Source: Mytilus trossulus (taxonomy: Eukaryota > Mollusca > Bivalvia > Mytilida > Mytilidae). Taken from it: a stretch of DNA of 64,000 nucleotides. Below, piece by piece: positions 46,201 to 56,608 of this stretch. The position numbers were made by a program, and so were the translations under genes. Under the pieces are notes generated by a model. It searched no databases and was not told the origin of the DNA. It saw only the letters and a list, made by a program, of their open reading frames with translations. How positions within the stretch are numbered: position 1 is the stretch's first letter; every line of letters begins with the position of its first letter. The stretch is from contig NC_086379.1 in NCBI RefSeq assembly GCF_036588685.1, positions 73,749,727 through 73,813,726 on the forward strand, in the 5' to 3' direction.

Positions 46201-48122
46201 TTATGTATCAGTAATCAGAATAAACATTATTATTGCAATACTCACCCAGTCATATTATTCACGTTGATAAAAACCTTGCAATTTCTGAATTTATAGTAAC
46301 CAAAGTGTAGAGGTCCATAAACAGCTCTTAACAGTAAACAAGTGCTTATACAATATAGTGGGTCTCTTAGGGTCTAAGCATGACACAGGATTGCTGATTA
46401 TTTGTAAGCGTGACAAGAGAAAGTCAAATTAATATGTCGTGGAAACGGGAAATGGGGTCTAGCGGGACCCGGGGATGACAAAAGAATGAGAATTGCTTAC
46501 GTACATAGTGTAAGTGGGATATGTGAATATGACAAAACAGTAAGCGGGATCAAGGATCGGAACCCCCCAATGAGATCCCCAATATATGTCAAGCTGTAAA
46601 CACCTTGAATAGCTTTTCTTTAATTATTGAAGGAGCATGATTTATACTAAAAGAATGTGGAAATAATCTTCTTCACATTAATTACAGGTATAGCTCATGG
46701 ACAGGAGTTACAGTATATGTTTGGATTTCCCTATATAAATCAGACCTACAAGGACCTGTTTGGAGTATACCCACGACAACAGTATGATTACCAAGATAGA
46801 AATATCAGTGAATATATGATTAGTATGTGGACAAACTTCACTGCATCAGGGTAAGATGTTGTCATTTTTTTAACTTACTTAAGTAGTATGATAGTCAATA
46901 TGCTGTGACTTAGAAATACATATCATGATTAAAGATTTATATAACTTTGATATAGAGATCCCATTAATTGATTATTTTTTTTTTATATATAGACATTAAT
47001 TTTACTTTATCTATTATGAATAGCTAGTTTACAAATGACATCACAAATTAATTTTTAAAGATTTTAAGAAATTTGATGTTTATTACTTTTTTTAAAATAT
47101 AAAGGTGTGTGTTAATATATGTTTTAATATAGAACTATTTTTTTTTCAGAAATCCTACACCAAAGACTTTTAATACACTTTTACATTTTAAGAATGTTAC
47201 CTGGTTACAGTATAATAACTTTAATCACAGCTATTTAGAGATAGGAAATACATCTCGTAATTTGATAAACTATAGACAGAATCATTATGGCTTTTGGAGA
47301 AAGTATTTTCCACAGCTTTATAACAGACCTAACTGTAAGTCTATATTTAAAAGTTTTGTTATACCCCTTCTCTAGAAGTGGGACTATATAGACGTATTTA
47401 CACTTGTATGCAAATTTGTCCGCCATTACGTAAAATCACACAAGATTCACGTAAACTTTGATATCATAATTTAAAATATTTGATGTCACAATTTAAAAGT
47501 GATTGTTGCTTGATGTCTAAAAGTGATTCGGAGTCAATCTAAGGTCATTTGGAGGCAATATACAGCTAAATACCATAAGTGAAAATATGTTTATTGGAAT
47601 ACCTTGTTGGACTGATTATATGACAAATATTTTCATTACACTTTTGTTAGAAACTACTGAATAAAATTAGAATGACTTCATATTTGGTCAGCAGTTTAAC
47701 AGTGAAAAGTAAGCAATTAAAAAACATGCCTCAAAAATTATGGATTCCTTTCTATATAAAGACAGCATATATAAGCTATTATTTGTGATGGAAATTTTAA
47801 TTGATAAATACAGATATTTTTCTAAATGATTGATAATTATGCACTGCCTATAATAGTAAATAATCATCAAGTATTGGTGTATCTTGAAAAATGATGAATA
47901 TTTGTTTTTCACTTGATATGACTTATATGACATGATATCTAATCCAATAAAATATTTTTTTCCATTTCAGTCATAAAGAATACAGGTTCATCCAGTACTG
48001 ATGACCAGGGGAAGAATTATCAGATAGCCACATACTCCTTAGTAGGTCTAGCTGTACTACTATCAGTTATAGTGCTCTCATTATGTATAGCAGTTTACAG
48101 AAGGAGGCCAAAGGACTATTAA
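34207..48122 (+). CDS. Membrane-anchored carboxylesterase, cholinesterase/neuroligin superfamily (639 aa, 11 coding exons)
   Basis: Exons: 34207-34443, 35728-35883, 36393-36555, 39028-39213, 39487-39695, 43504-43666, 44211-44389, 45811-45937, 46688-46850, 47150-47334, 47971-48122. Borders are GT/AG, phases agree, and 1920 nt end in TAA. A hydrophobic signal peptide (about 1-25) is followed by GSVRGF and IFLGVPYAKR, SEDCLYMNIFVP, the oxyanion-hole FIHGGGFVVG (HGGG 151-154), the nucleophile elbow GQSTG with S231, GLNRDDGSYF with D366 where AChE has Glu, and GIAHGQEL with H477. Triad spacings (135 and 111) are close to those of AChE (131 and 113). One transmembrane helix near 608-632 and a short RRRPKDY tail make it a type I surface protein. 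The elbow is GQSTG, not GESAG. It could be a hydrolase or an adhesion molecule that kept its triad; substrate unknown. The five long introns are full of repeats. Confidence 0.88.
34797..35070 (+). repeat. Family A repeat in esterase intron 1
   Basis: Reads AAATTGAGAATGGAATTGGG, GTGCCAAAGAGACAACAACC, CGACCATAGAGCAGACAACA, and later ACTAACAAAGGCCACAGGCT and CTGACTTGGGACAGGTGC. Same order as the other family A copies; non-coding. The rest of intron 1 (34444-35727) shows nothing recognisable. Confidence 0.75.
36637..38560 (+). repeat. 169 bp tandem array in esterase intron 3, with AGGTCA motifs
   Basis: Nine units start at 36689, 36858, 37027, 37196, 37365, 37534, 37705, 37874 and 38045 (spacing 169 or 171). 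Each reads TGTCCGCTCTATATCTTGAG, TTCAAAGTTTATACTTGACA, AACCAACACCAGAGGGTGTG, then AGGTCAAAGGTCAAGGTCA. Two diverged units follow (38161-38400, 38401-38530). The leader GGGCTCCGCCTAATCAGTCC and the end GCGGGGCCCACAGAG look like the borders of a dispersed element. Units 6-7 are nearly identical to units 8-9, a second-order duplication of 340 bp. Confidence 0.92.
39775..40103 (-). mobile_element. tRNA-derived SINE in esterase intron 5
   Basis: On the minus strand from 40103 the sequence starts GCCGTGGTGTAGTGCAATGG, with an A-box-like TGGTGTAGTGC, and continues to GGTTCAATTC, which fits the Pol III B box (GGTTCRANNC). Spacing is tRNA-like. A conserved-looking middle (GGCTCGCCCTTGACACC) and a tail ending ATAAATAAATATGTTTAAAC follow. 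The same tail recurs at 53203-53283. The family name is not assigned. Confidence 0.6.
40318..40445. repeat. Half copy of the CTGTGGATTCATT MITE
   Basis: Starts ACTGTGGATTCATTTATTTT and continues GGGTATCAATTTTCGTGGAT, matching one arm of the MITE at 6352-6562. The opposite arm is absent here. A complementary half copy lies at 43131-43255 (ATGAATCCACAGTA at its end), beyond the hAT-like element. Confidence 0.55.
41107..41660 (-). mobile_element. 5'-truncated LINE with (TGTTC)n tail, inside the hAT-like element
   Basis: Minus-strand frame 41271-41651 encodes the C-terminal end of a non-LTR retrotransposon ORF2: RRSICKLRISAHKLQIEVGR, then the Cys/His knuckle ICKKCSSGCVEDEIHFLTNC, then NAVGKFI near the end. 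The 3' UTR runs through CCCCTTGTGGGCCCTTAATT to AATAAAATATG and (TTCTG)n at 41114-41134 (plus strand GAACAGAACAGAACAGAAC). The reverse transcriptase domain is absent. Confidence 0.75.
42160..42366 (+). mobile_element. Second 5'-truncated LINE 3' end with (TATTC)n tail
   Basis: The plus-strand sequence TCCTGGGGCCCTTATTTGGA, AAATAAAAATATTC and then TATTCTATTCTATTCTAT (ending about 42366) matches the 3' end of the LINE at 41107-41660 but lies on the opposite strand and has a different pentamer tail. Only the 3' UTR part remains; the left border is approximate. Confidence 0.6.
43131..43470. repeat. Decayed MITE arms in esterase intron 5
   Basis: 43131-43255 ends AAATGAATCCACAGTA and contains CACGAAAATTGGAATACCAC, a reverse arm of the MITE at 6352. 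43280-43470 is a weaker relative (TACAGTGGTTTCCTTATTTT to AATGAATCCACAATATT). Confidence 0.5.
44971..45072. repeat. Fold-back palindrome 1 in esterase intron 7
   Basis: The left arm 44971-45005 (TGAGGGTATTTGCGAAAAAT, ACCTGTCTTGAGAATG) pairs with the right arm 45039-45072 (CATTCTCTTGACTGGTATTT, TTCGCAAATACCTCA) around a loop with CTCGCCTTACGGCTCG. Confidence 0.75.
45101..45239. repeat. Fold-back palindrome 2 in esterase intron 7
   Basis: The left arm 45101-45161 (TGTCATTCAGGTCTCAGACA, GGGTATATACTGTGACATTC) pairs with the right arm 45178-45239 (GAATGTCACAGTTTATATCC, TGTCTGAGACCTGAATAACA). The loop ATTCGCCTTCGGCTCA resembles the loop of palindrome 1. An outer pair GTAATCCGTAATA (45084) and TATTACGGATTAC (44576) may enclose both. 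Confidence 0.8.
46431..46600. repeat. GC-richer patch in esterase intron 8, probably a repeat scrap
   Basis: GGGTCTAGCGGGACCCGGGG and later AGTAAGCGGGATCAAGGATC stand out from the AT-rich intron. No ORF and no copy elsewhere in this window. Confidence 0.3.
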
Positions 48123-51100
48123 TAGATGTTTAACATGAGGAATCTGTCTTTTACTTTTTAAATTAGGTGTATGAGATTATGTACAGTTAAAAAGTATAAT
48201 GTCACTGACATATTTAAAATATCTTCTTTGTAAAATATCATGATTATTGTGTTTATAAATGCATTTAAAATGCAACTTTTGCATCCCTACTAATGGGCAT
48301 TGGGTGCACATTTTTAGATTGTAATCAGATTTGGGTAGACTCAAATTCATTCATAAATATGATAATTGTAAGCCTACCATGGCAAATATAATGTTTAAGG
48401 TATATCTTAAAAAGCAAATTCTTCACTTGAATTATGTATTTTCTGTACATAACGGCACTTTCAAAACCAAACTGAAATTGAGCTAAAGTTCATAAAATTT
48501 TAAGTGACAAATATTGGTTTGTGAATGCAAATACTGATAAATTTTATGATCTGTGCTAAAACAAATTCAACTCAAACTCTCATGAAGATCAATTCATACA
48601 ATTAGATAGTATCTAAATTTATGTTGGTAAAGAAGTTATTTTGTTGATCAACACAATTAGTTGTTCACAAGCGCTTAATTGTTTTATTTTTGTTTGTTTT
48701 TGTTTTTATATTGGTGAGTGCTGAAATTTTGCATCTTCAGTAGGAATTAGAGGTCAAAATATTTTCTTTCTTTTCAAGTCTTTATAGAAGTATAACTTGT
48801 AAACAATATATCGCTGTATAAATTGTTAGGACATGTTGTTGCTTTAAAAAAAGTGCTATATATATCATATATTTTGTTACTCAAATGTATATACTATTAA
48901 CAGTAGATAAAAAATAGTAATCAGATGTATATTACCATATAAACATTTTCCCCAATCTAGATTTTCTTAAATCTTCATGAAACCGTCTTCATTTCATTTA
49001 ACCAAAGTAATTTTTCAGTATTCATTGCAAATTTATTTTGAAATTCATTATGTTATTATGTCTAATGGGAGTCTCTTTACTATGAAAGTGATTTTATATG
49101 AAAATTTCACTATTGATTTGTAAATTTTATGTTCAAAATATCAATCTACTGTCTTAAGTTTGTTTCCTATTGACTAAAAAAAGTTTAATCCTTTAAAAAA
49201 GATAAATATTTACAAATTAGAAATAAGCATGTAAACATTACTTTTCTCAGAAAGTGGGCCAACCAGTGGTATATCATTATTTTGATCAGTGTTATATACA
49301 TGTTTGTTTTAAATTTAAAGTTAAGTTTCATGGTTTATGGAATTTAGTTTGCTTTGTTAAAATATGACATCATTTATTAGTGATTTTAATCAAGGTTTTA
49401 AGGCATATTAATTTTGGTTTAATCTTTTTTATTCTCTGAGTCTGTGACTCAAATAACTGCAGCAGGTTGTATGTTTTCCCTGGAAGACAATTTTATGCAA
49501 ATTTTGTATATAAAAAATTATTTTTAAATGTTTTACTTCTTAATGTCTGATTTTGTTTACAAAATCTATAGCAATATGTATATATGTATATAAACAGATA
49601 TAAGCGTCCAATTTTAAGTTCTTTGTATATCTTTTGTTTTTTAACCTGATTTGTCCCAGCTACAGTTATGTATAATTTTTCATGTTTGTTCCACATCATA
49701 CATTCCGTTTTAAAATCACCATAAAAATTGATAAATTTTCATGGATACCAATGTTCATGGATTTAGGAAAATGTATGTTCGTAGATACTTGATTTCATGA
49801 TTTTGGAAAAGTCTACATAGTTTTTTACAAGCATTTAGAAAATTAGTACTTCATTGAACATTTTGTTGGTTTACCCTTACCTTTGGAAACTGCTTTTCCA
49901 TGAATAACAATGAATCTTCAGTTACACAAACATTTACCTATACCAGGTGTGATCTTTAAGCTGACTTTTTAGCAAGGAGTTTTCACTCATCATCAAGTCA
50001 AATTTGGTTGTTTTGTTACAAATGTGCCATATGTATGTGTTGTTGATATATTTAACTGTTTGTTATCTCACTTTTTTTTATTATTCAATGTCTGCCTCAA
50101 TAGATAGATTTGAAATATTTTCAATCATGATTTCTTAAAATTTCTACTAAATCAAATATTTTTGTCAGAAAGTACAACTTTGAGATAACTATAGTAAAAT
50201 GTACTTTAAGTTGAAGTTTATATTGTAGTGTTTTATATATAAAGGAAATGATTTCTGATAATTATAGTACAGAAAGTTATACTTAAGGAGATGACCAAAG
50301 GTTATTGTTAGATCTATTTTTAAAATTAATTTACTAAGGGTTCAAGAGGAGGGAGGAGTGATCAGCATTTTAACCAGATTTGCAATATATTTTAGTTTAG
50401 GTAAATATGATTGAATGATTGATTAATTGATGGATGGTTCTTGGGGCAGACATTACATAAATTGACCTTATAAGCTGAAATCAAATTCTTTTGGCCACAT
50501 AGATATGATTTATTCTGGTGAGGTGTGTACTTTCTTGTTTTAATATAAGATTTCTTTTTTAAAAGTTTTAAAACTGAAGTCTAATCTAAAGGAAAAGTAT
50601 CCAGCAGGTTAAAAAGTGATTGTAATTAAAATAGTTCCTTTTTGATATAACCACTGGACATTACTTTTAAAAGGCAAACAACTATCAAATGATCAACCTT
50701 TTCAATAATGGAGAAGTTGTCCGTTAGTGTAGATATCAGTGCTGTTATGTTACAGGGTTGTTGGTTTATTATTTATTAAGACTTATTGTTAGATATGTAA
50801 CACAGTATGGACAGTACTAGTCAAATGCATAATCAATTTTCTAATAATGTAAATATTTCTATGTACATATCACAATATTTTCCTCAGGTTTTTTATTTGA
50901 GACTTGAAATAGACACTATGTAATCATAGTCTATTATTAGGCATTATATACATGACCTGAAACAGTAGAAAGAGTTGTACATTTTCATTGTCTGATATAC
51001 TAAAATAATTTATACGAAAAATATTAAGGGACAAACAGAGTTAGGCATACAGCAAAAATGTACAAAAAAATCTTTTTCATGGCAAAAATATTGAATACTT

Positions 51101-52391
51101 TCAAATCATTCCATTAGATCTGTGAATATTTTATCATAATAATAAACAGTTTTTCTTGTTGTTATAATGTCATTATATGCAATTATAGTAATCAACACCA
51201 TTTTGTATATTTTTTTTCTACTAAAAAGAAGTGTTGATTTTTTACATGAGATGTCTACAATACATATCAAATATTTTTAATAAATTTTATTATCTCGTGA
51301 TATGTATGTTGTTCTCTATCTGACCTATTTTTTTTTTTATAAACCCATGTGAGATGTAACAAATGATATCTATATACATCTGTGCCACTAACAATGTTGA
51401 CATTTTTTCTTTACCAATATTTATTCCCTTGCAACAAAAATGTAAGAAAGGTGAAAAATCTTTTTTTATCCGTTCCTCTACATAAGACCCTTGAAAAAAA
51501 TTTAACAAAATAATTCAAGCCGTAATAAAATAATTAAATCCATAAAAACTGTCATATCAAAAGTTACAAGCAATCGAAATTTGAAAAAACTACTATATTC
51601 CTGATTTGTAACAGACATTTTCCAGACACAAATGGTGGGTTAAAGCTGGTTGTATAGCTAGCTACCCTCTTGCTTGTAAAACAGTTGTTTGTAGTTCTGT
51701 TAATTTAAAAAAAACTTGGCTAGCAATCCAAGCAGACATAATAATTCAAAAATGTGTAAACATACATTGCAGATATACAACACAACTGACTTTAAAAAAA
51801 AATCAAACCAACATACAAATATAGCAAAGACACCAAAAAAAAAATGTGAAGTAATCTCTAAAGCCTCTGTAGTTTTGTATTTGTAGTTGAAACTTTTGTA
51901 GGTTTGTGCTATCTGTTATATATTTAACACCGATATATGACTGTTGCCTTTACAGTGAGTCAGTTTACAAAACTATTGACACTGGATGTTTAACAGCCAG
52001 CCATCTTTTCATCTATCCAAACTTTTCTGTATTTAAAAGAAAGTCATATCACAAGAAGTTACATACCGTATCCAATTTGAGATTTTTGTACTGTAGTGTT
52101 ATTTTGCAGGAATTATCCTTTTATATTTTGTAGGAAGATATTGCGATTGTAGTTCTTAAATAATTGTTTTTCGAAATTTCTATATAGTCCTAATACAAGA
52201 GGATACAGATTTACATAGAGTTTCATACGATATGATCCATTTTTGGGAAGAGTTGTGATCCTTTGTCCAAGAAAAATCCTTTGGAAATATTAATTTTATT
52301 CCCTTTTCTGTAATCTCCAGATGAATGGATACCCAAAATACAATACTTTCACAAGAGATAAAGAGGCAGTTTGAATCTTATTCTGGATTTA
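48123..52391. other. Region downstream of the esterase; no gene
   Basis: Presumably holds the esterase 3' UTR, but no AATAAA is close to the stop codon; the first clear one I saw is at 51141-51146. 49718-49925 is a decayed relative of the CTGTGGATTCATT MITE (TTCATGGATACCAATGTTCA). 51550-51690 is a reverse family E scrap (CTATATTCCTGATTTGTAAC, AAATGGTGGGTTAAAGCTGG). Otherwise AT-rich without recognisable content. Confidence 0.45.
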
Positions 52392-52558
52392 GGAGATAAC
52401 TGTATTTTATTTTAAGCTCAGACGGCATCAATTGGGGATTTGATGGTCACAAATTAAGTTTACTGGCGACGCGTTAGAGGAAACAGTAAACAGGTATTTG
52501 CGACCATCACATCCCAAATTGATGCCGTCGGATCTTAAAATACAATATTGTTATCTCC
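52392..52558. mobile_element. Fold-back MITE, 167 bp
   Basis: Starts GGAGATAACTGTATTTTATT and ends AAAATACAATATTGTTATCTCC-type sequence (last bases GTTATCTCC). Inside, CAGACGGCATCAATTGGGGA (left) is inverted as CAAATTGATGCCGTCGGATC (right). The arms are about 60 bp around a centre containing GGCGACGCGTTAG. Non-coding. Confidence 0.8.
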
Positions 52559-52777
52559 ATTCTAATGAAACTGACAGAAAACAACGTTAAAACATGTATT
52601 TAAAATCTGTCATATGCTGTCTGCGCTTGCGCATACGTCCCATAACATCAATTGTCAATTGATGCCATGTAAGAAAGTGACGTTATCCAATCAAAATGAA
52701 CGTTACAAACGTTGTTGCATTAGAATAACAATTCTTATTGTAGTTGTGGTCCTTGGACATATAAAATTCATTGAAAG

Positions 52778-54118
52778 TATACACGTCACATGGAAAATAG
52801 TATTGCAACACCTTGATTTTTGAAAACTTGAAAAATCAGTCTCTTATTTTGGATGGAATATGATAAAATATTTGTAAAATAATATTGAAACGTAGATAAT
52901 GATAAACATTGGCTTTAAAACGAACAAAAAATGTATGATTTTTTTTTATCTAACCCAAAATTTTTATGTATTAAAAATGTATTCTACAACTTTTACTTTA
53001 GTCGAACTTTTGAATGTCAGACATTTCAAAATTAATCTTTAGATAATTGTTTATATCATGGTTGATCGTTATACGCCAAAGAGTTAGTATTTTGTGTGCA
53101 GCCTCCATCCAAACGGATAACCGCATTTTAAAGTCTTAATTCCTGCCATAAGTCGACTAATTTGTTGCTAAGCTAGTAGCAGCCATTCTTGACGAAGGGT
53201 ATTGTTACGCAAAGTGGAAAGGGATTAATATAAGTTGTAAAACTTGTTTCCCAATCCACTATAAATAAATATGTTTAAACCATTGTTTATTTCATGACTT
53301 GTTTGAACTGGGGTGTCATTTCAAGCACTTTACGACTAATAGTGTCCCATATATGCTCGATATGGTTCAAATTCGGGCTACGGTTGGGCCAAGGAAGATA
53401 AACTCTAAACTCCGAGACGCTAATTTCCAACTTTGGCGAGCTCTGCACCATATTAGATACGGGCATCTGTGTGTCTGTTCGTAGGTACAATTCCCCGAAA
53501 TGGTATTATCGCACGATAACCAGAAGGGATGAGCCGATCTCGAACAGTTCTTGTTTAAAGGCTCCTGTATGGTCATATTTCTCTTTTTAGGATTGTATTG
53601 TTTTCGATGGGTTTCCTTCGGCTTCTGACCAACCTTCATTATGCTTTATTTTCCCTATCATATGTTATAGGGGGTCTTCTTGACCTCGGAAGGTCTTTAA
53701 CATCGTTTCTTGCCTGATTTTTATTCTCAAAACCACTTATAGTGGAATGGCGATGACCAACAATACGTGCAATTATCACAGCGACATACCTGCTTCCCTC
53801 ATGCTGGATATCTGCCATCTTGCTGCAGTTAAGAGTTGTTGATGACCAATTACAAGGTGTCAATAACATAATTATAAACTTGGTTATTTTAAGTGTTGAA
53901 AACAATGAGGATAAAAACATCTGTTTTAGTGTTTACAAGTACAGTAGCTGCATATGCAGATAAGAACTGATAGAGTCGATATTTATTGATTAAACTTAGG
54001 GGATATTTAAATAATGTTTAACTAGTTCTATTTCAACAAATTATTTAACAAAAAAATTAAAAGTATTTTTAAATTTTAATTTCAATTTGGTGTTGCAATT
54101 CTTTTTTCCATGTGTATA
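52778..54118 (-). pseudogene. Decayed Tc1-like transposon
   Basis: TIRs: the left TATACACGTCACATGG, then TATTGCAACACC at about 52801; the right end is the inverse of TATACACATGGAAAAAAG, ATTGCAACACC (54080-54118). TA lies at both outer ends, as for Tc1/mariner. Minus-strand frames give transposase pieces in order: a helix-turn-helix-like RYVAVIIARIVGHRHSTIS with DLPRSRRPP (53920-53639), middle pieces with frameshifts, then the C-terminal LPWPNRSPNLNHIEHIWD (about 53409-53357), which retains the last catalytic Glu of the DDE motif. Several frameshifts show it is inactive. Confidence 0.8.
53203..53283 (+). mobile_element. SINE 3' tail inserted in the Tc1-like element
   Basis: GCAAAGTGGAAAGGGATTAA to ATAAATAAATATGTTTAAAC matches, in reverse, 39775-39850 of the SINE in esterase intron 5. 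Only the 3' end is present, so it is a 5'-truncated copy, next to the transposase C-terminus. Confidence 0.65.
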
Positions 54119-54119
54119 T

Positions 54120-54990
54120 TAAGAGTCTCCACTATTTCATATAATATCTGAATCAACTACATAAATTCCTATCCAAACAAGTGAAAGATTGAGATTCAGT
54201 TTCATTTTGGTTGAAAATTGTGGCTCTGAAACACAGAAAATTTCTCGTAAATGTCAGTTTTTCATATTTTTTACTGTAATTGCTTGAATACATTGATTTG
54301 ATTGTCAAAATAAGTTACAAATCCAGTTTTAATTTCATTCAGCTGACAGCTTTCTGTACAAGTTTTTGGTGCTTGTGTACATATACATTGCATTGAACAT
54401 AAGCATTAAGAGAAATTAAAACAAAAACACGCAACTATATGATTTGGGACTTTCCGTTTTGAATCTTCCTCGGAGTTCAGTATTTTTGTGATTTTACTTT
54501 TTCCTATAAGCTACAACTTGAGAATTTTGCAGAGATTACCTAGAGAAGGGAAATCTAGTTAAATAGAACACTGAAATAAATAAATGGAAGATCATCATTG
54601 AAAGACAATAGTGATGAAAGGCGGAAGAAACATTTGTAAGTACTTATCAAAGGTACCAGGATTATAATTTATACGCCAGACGCGCGTTTAGTCTACATTA
54701 GACTCATCAGTGACGCTCATATAAAAATATTTGAAAAGCCAAACAATTATAAAGTTGAAGAGCATTGAGGATCCAAAATTCCAAAAAGTTGTACCAAATA
54801 CGGCTAAGGTAATCTATGCCTGGGATAAGAAAATCCTTAGTTTTTCGAAAAATTCAATAACTTGTGACCAGAAATTTATAAAAATGACCACATTATTGAT
54901 ATTCATGTCAACACCGAAGTGTTGACTACAGGGCTGGTGATACCCTCGGGGACGAAACGTCCACCAGCAGTGTCATCGACCCAGAAAGGA
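54120..54990. repeat. Repeat-rich spacer: family E scrap and a GGTACCAGGATTATAAT-type repeat (family J)
   Basis: 54441-54511 is family E (GGACTTTCCGTTTTGAATC, GAGTTCAGTATTTTTGTG). 54645-54985 is a mussel repeat I recognise: AAGGTACCAGGATTATAATT, ACGCCAGACGCGCGTTTAGT, ACTCATCAGTGACGCTCAT, later CGGGGACGAAACGTCCACCA and AGTGTCATCGACCC. The minus-strand open frames in this stretch are shadows of the repeat. Confidence 0.6.
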
Positions 54991-55599
54991 TGAATATATG
55001 AAACTGATCGAAGAATATATGAAACTGGAATCCCAAGATGAACAAATAAATAATTTGACGAGTCAGAACTGAAGAGGAGAGAGACGCATGACGTTCTATA
55101 AGTGAGGTCAACACCAGGACAAAATAGTATTCCTTGTCGTGTATATAAGAAGTGCCCAAAGCTGACCTGGACATTTTGGAAGTCTTTGGGATTTGTGTGC
55201 AGAAGAGACACATATGACAGATGCGTTACATAAAGCGTAATGATGTTTCATACAAAAGAACTCAAGGAAAGTGGAACAGTTTAGAAATACCCCCTTTTTG
55301 AACATCGAGGGGAAGACCTTCATAGTTGTAAAAGCGAAGAGGAGGACAAAAAACATGTAAAGCAATGCATATACAAATATACAAATAAGAAGATATGGCA
55401 TATGAATGCTAATGAGACACATATCCACCAAAGTTGGTGTAAGCAGTTATAAGCAACTTATTTATTAGAAAACAGTTTAAAAAAAAACAAATATGAGAGA
55501 CATGAACCAACGACAAGCACTACACTACAGGCTCCTGACTTACGACAGGCACATACAGATCGTGGCGGGAGACATGCCAAATGTGTCTAGATTTATAAA
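54991..55599. other. Repeat scraps before the split LINE; no gene
   Basis: 55415-55455 (GACACATATCCACCAAAGTT, GTAAGCAGTTATAAGC) and 55490-55575 (ACAGGCTCCTGACTTACGAC, family A end) are dispersed-repeat pieces. The overlapping minus-strand frames at 54926-55431 do not resemble any protein I know. Confidence 0.4.
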
Positions 55600-55934
55600 A
55601 ATGCAAGTGTTTTAACACAGCGCTTGAGAGCAAAGGAGAAAAGCGACTTCGTAGTATTTAGAATAGACCTTACTGATGCATACGGATCCATACCTTAGAA
55701 CCTGACTGATTTGATAATGGACAGGTTTCAAGTTCCAAACTTCATCAGGACATTGCTTAAAGAGTACTATTAGATGAGATTCAAATCAGGATATTTCACC
55801 ACAGTTATGCACAGACTAGAAGAAGATGTACATTGTCAGTAGTATTTTTTCATCCGTCAGGAACCTAATTGTGAAATCACACAAAAAAAACAACAGCAGA
55901 GGACTGTTTATGTTATCATGTATAAACAACTAAA

Positions 55935-56390
55935 ACGATAAATTTGAGAATGGAAACCGAAAAATGCAAAAAGACAACAACCCGACCAAAGAACGGAATA
56001 CAGCACAAGGCTATCAATGATCTTCAGCAAAGCAAGAACATCCCGCACCAGAGACGGGCATTAGTTGATCCCTTAACAAAAGTGTGTACTAGTTCAGCGA
56101 AAAACTGAAGTGTCACGAAAGGACGAAACATGTCAATGAACCAAAATTTAAAAAATAATAATTCAAAACTAACAAAGGCCTGAGACTCCTGACTAGTGAT
56201 TGACGCAAACATGCAGCAGGGCTAAACGTGCTTTGTGAGATCTTGGCCCCCTACACCTCTAGTCAATGCAGAATTAACAAACACAGTAAAACTCCGTTTG
56301 GAAGAAGTCTGAGTCCGATTTCAAAATAGATAACAGACAAAACTAAGCAAAATGACAAAGAGCATTTATGGATGACATGATTATGACATC
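55935..56390 (+). repeat. Family A repeat within the split LINE
   Basis: AATTTGAGAATGGAAACCG, AAGACAACAACCCGACCAAA, ACTAACAAAGGCCTGAGACT, then AGTAAAACTCCGTTTGGAAG. It includes both the proximal part seen at 5413 and the distal part seen at 6655, so this is one of the more complete copies here. Confidence 0.65.
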
Positions 56391-56394
56391 ACAC

Positions 56395-56605
56395 AGTTAG
56401 ATAACAAAAATACCGTTGTCTGAGGATAATTCCAAATGGAAAGACCTTGGTCAAATTGCAAAATCAAAATCTCAAACACATCAGACAATAGGGAAAATGT
56501 CATATTCCTGACTTGTTACATGCATTTTTTAACGTAGATAATGGTGGATTTAACCTGGTTTTAAAGTTGATTTAACCTCTCACGTGTATGACAGTCGCAT
56601 ATAAT
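56395..56605 (-). repeat. Family E repeat within the split LINE
   Basis: TGCAAAATCAAAATCTCAAA, TCATATTCCTGACTTGTTAC, ATAATGGTGGATTTAACCTG. The same series occurs at 59990-60130 and 51580-51650. Non-coding. Confidence 0.55.
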
Positions 56606-56608
56606 TCA

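Noticed and set aside
54903..55431. Three overlapping minus-strand frames of about 100 codons
   Set aside because: First part is the reverse strand of a dispersed repeat; the rest has no protein character.
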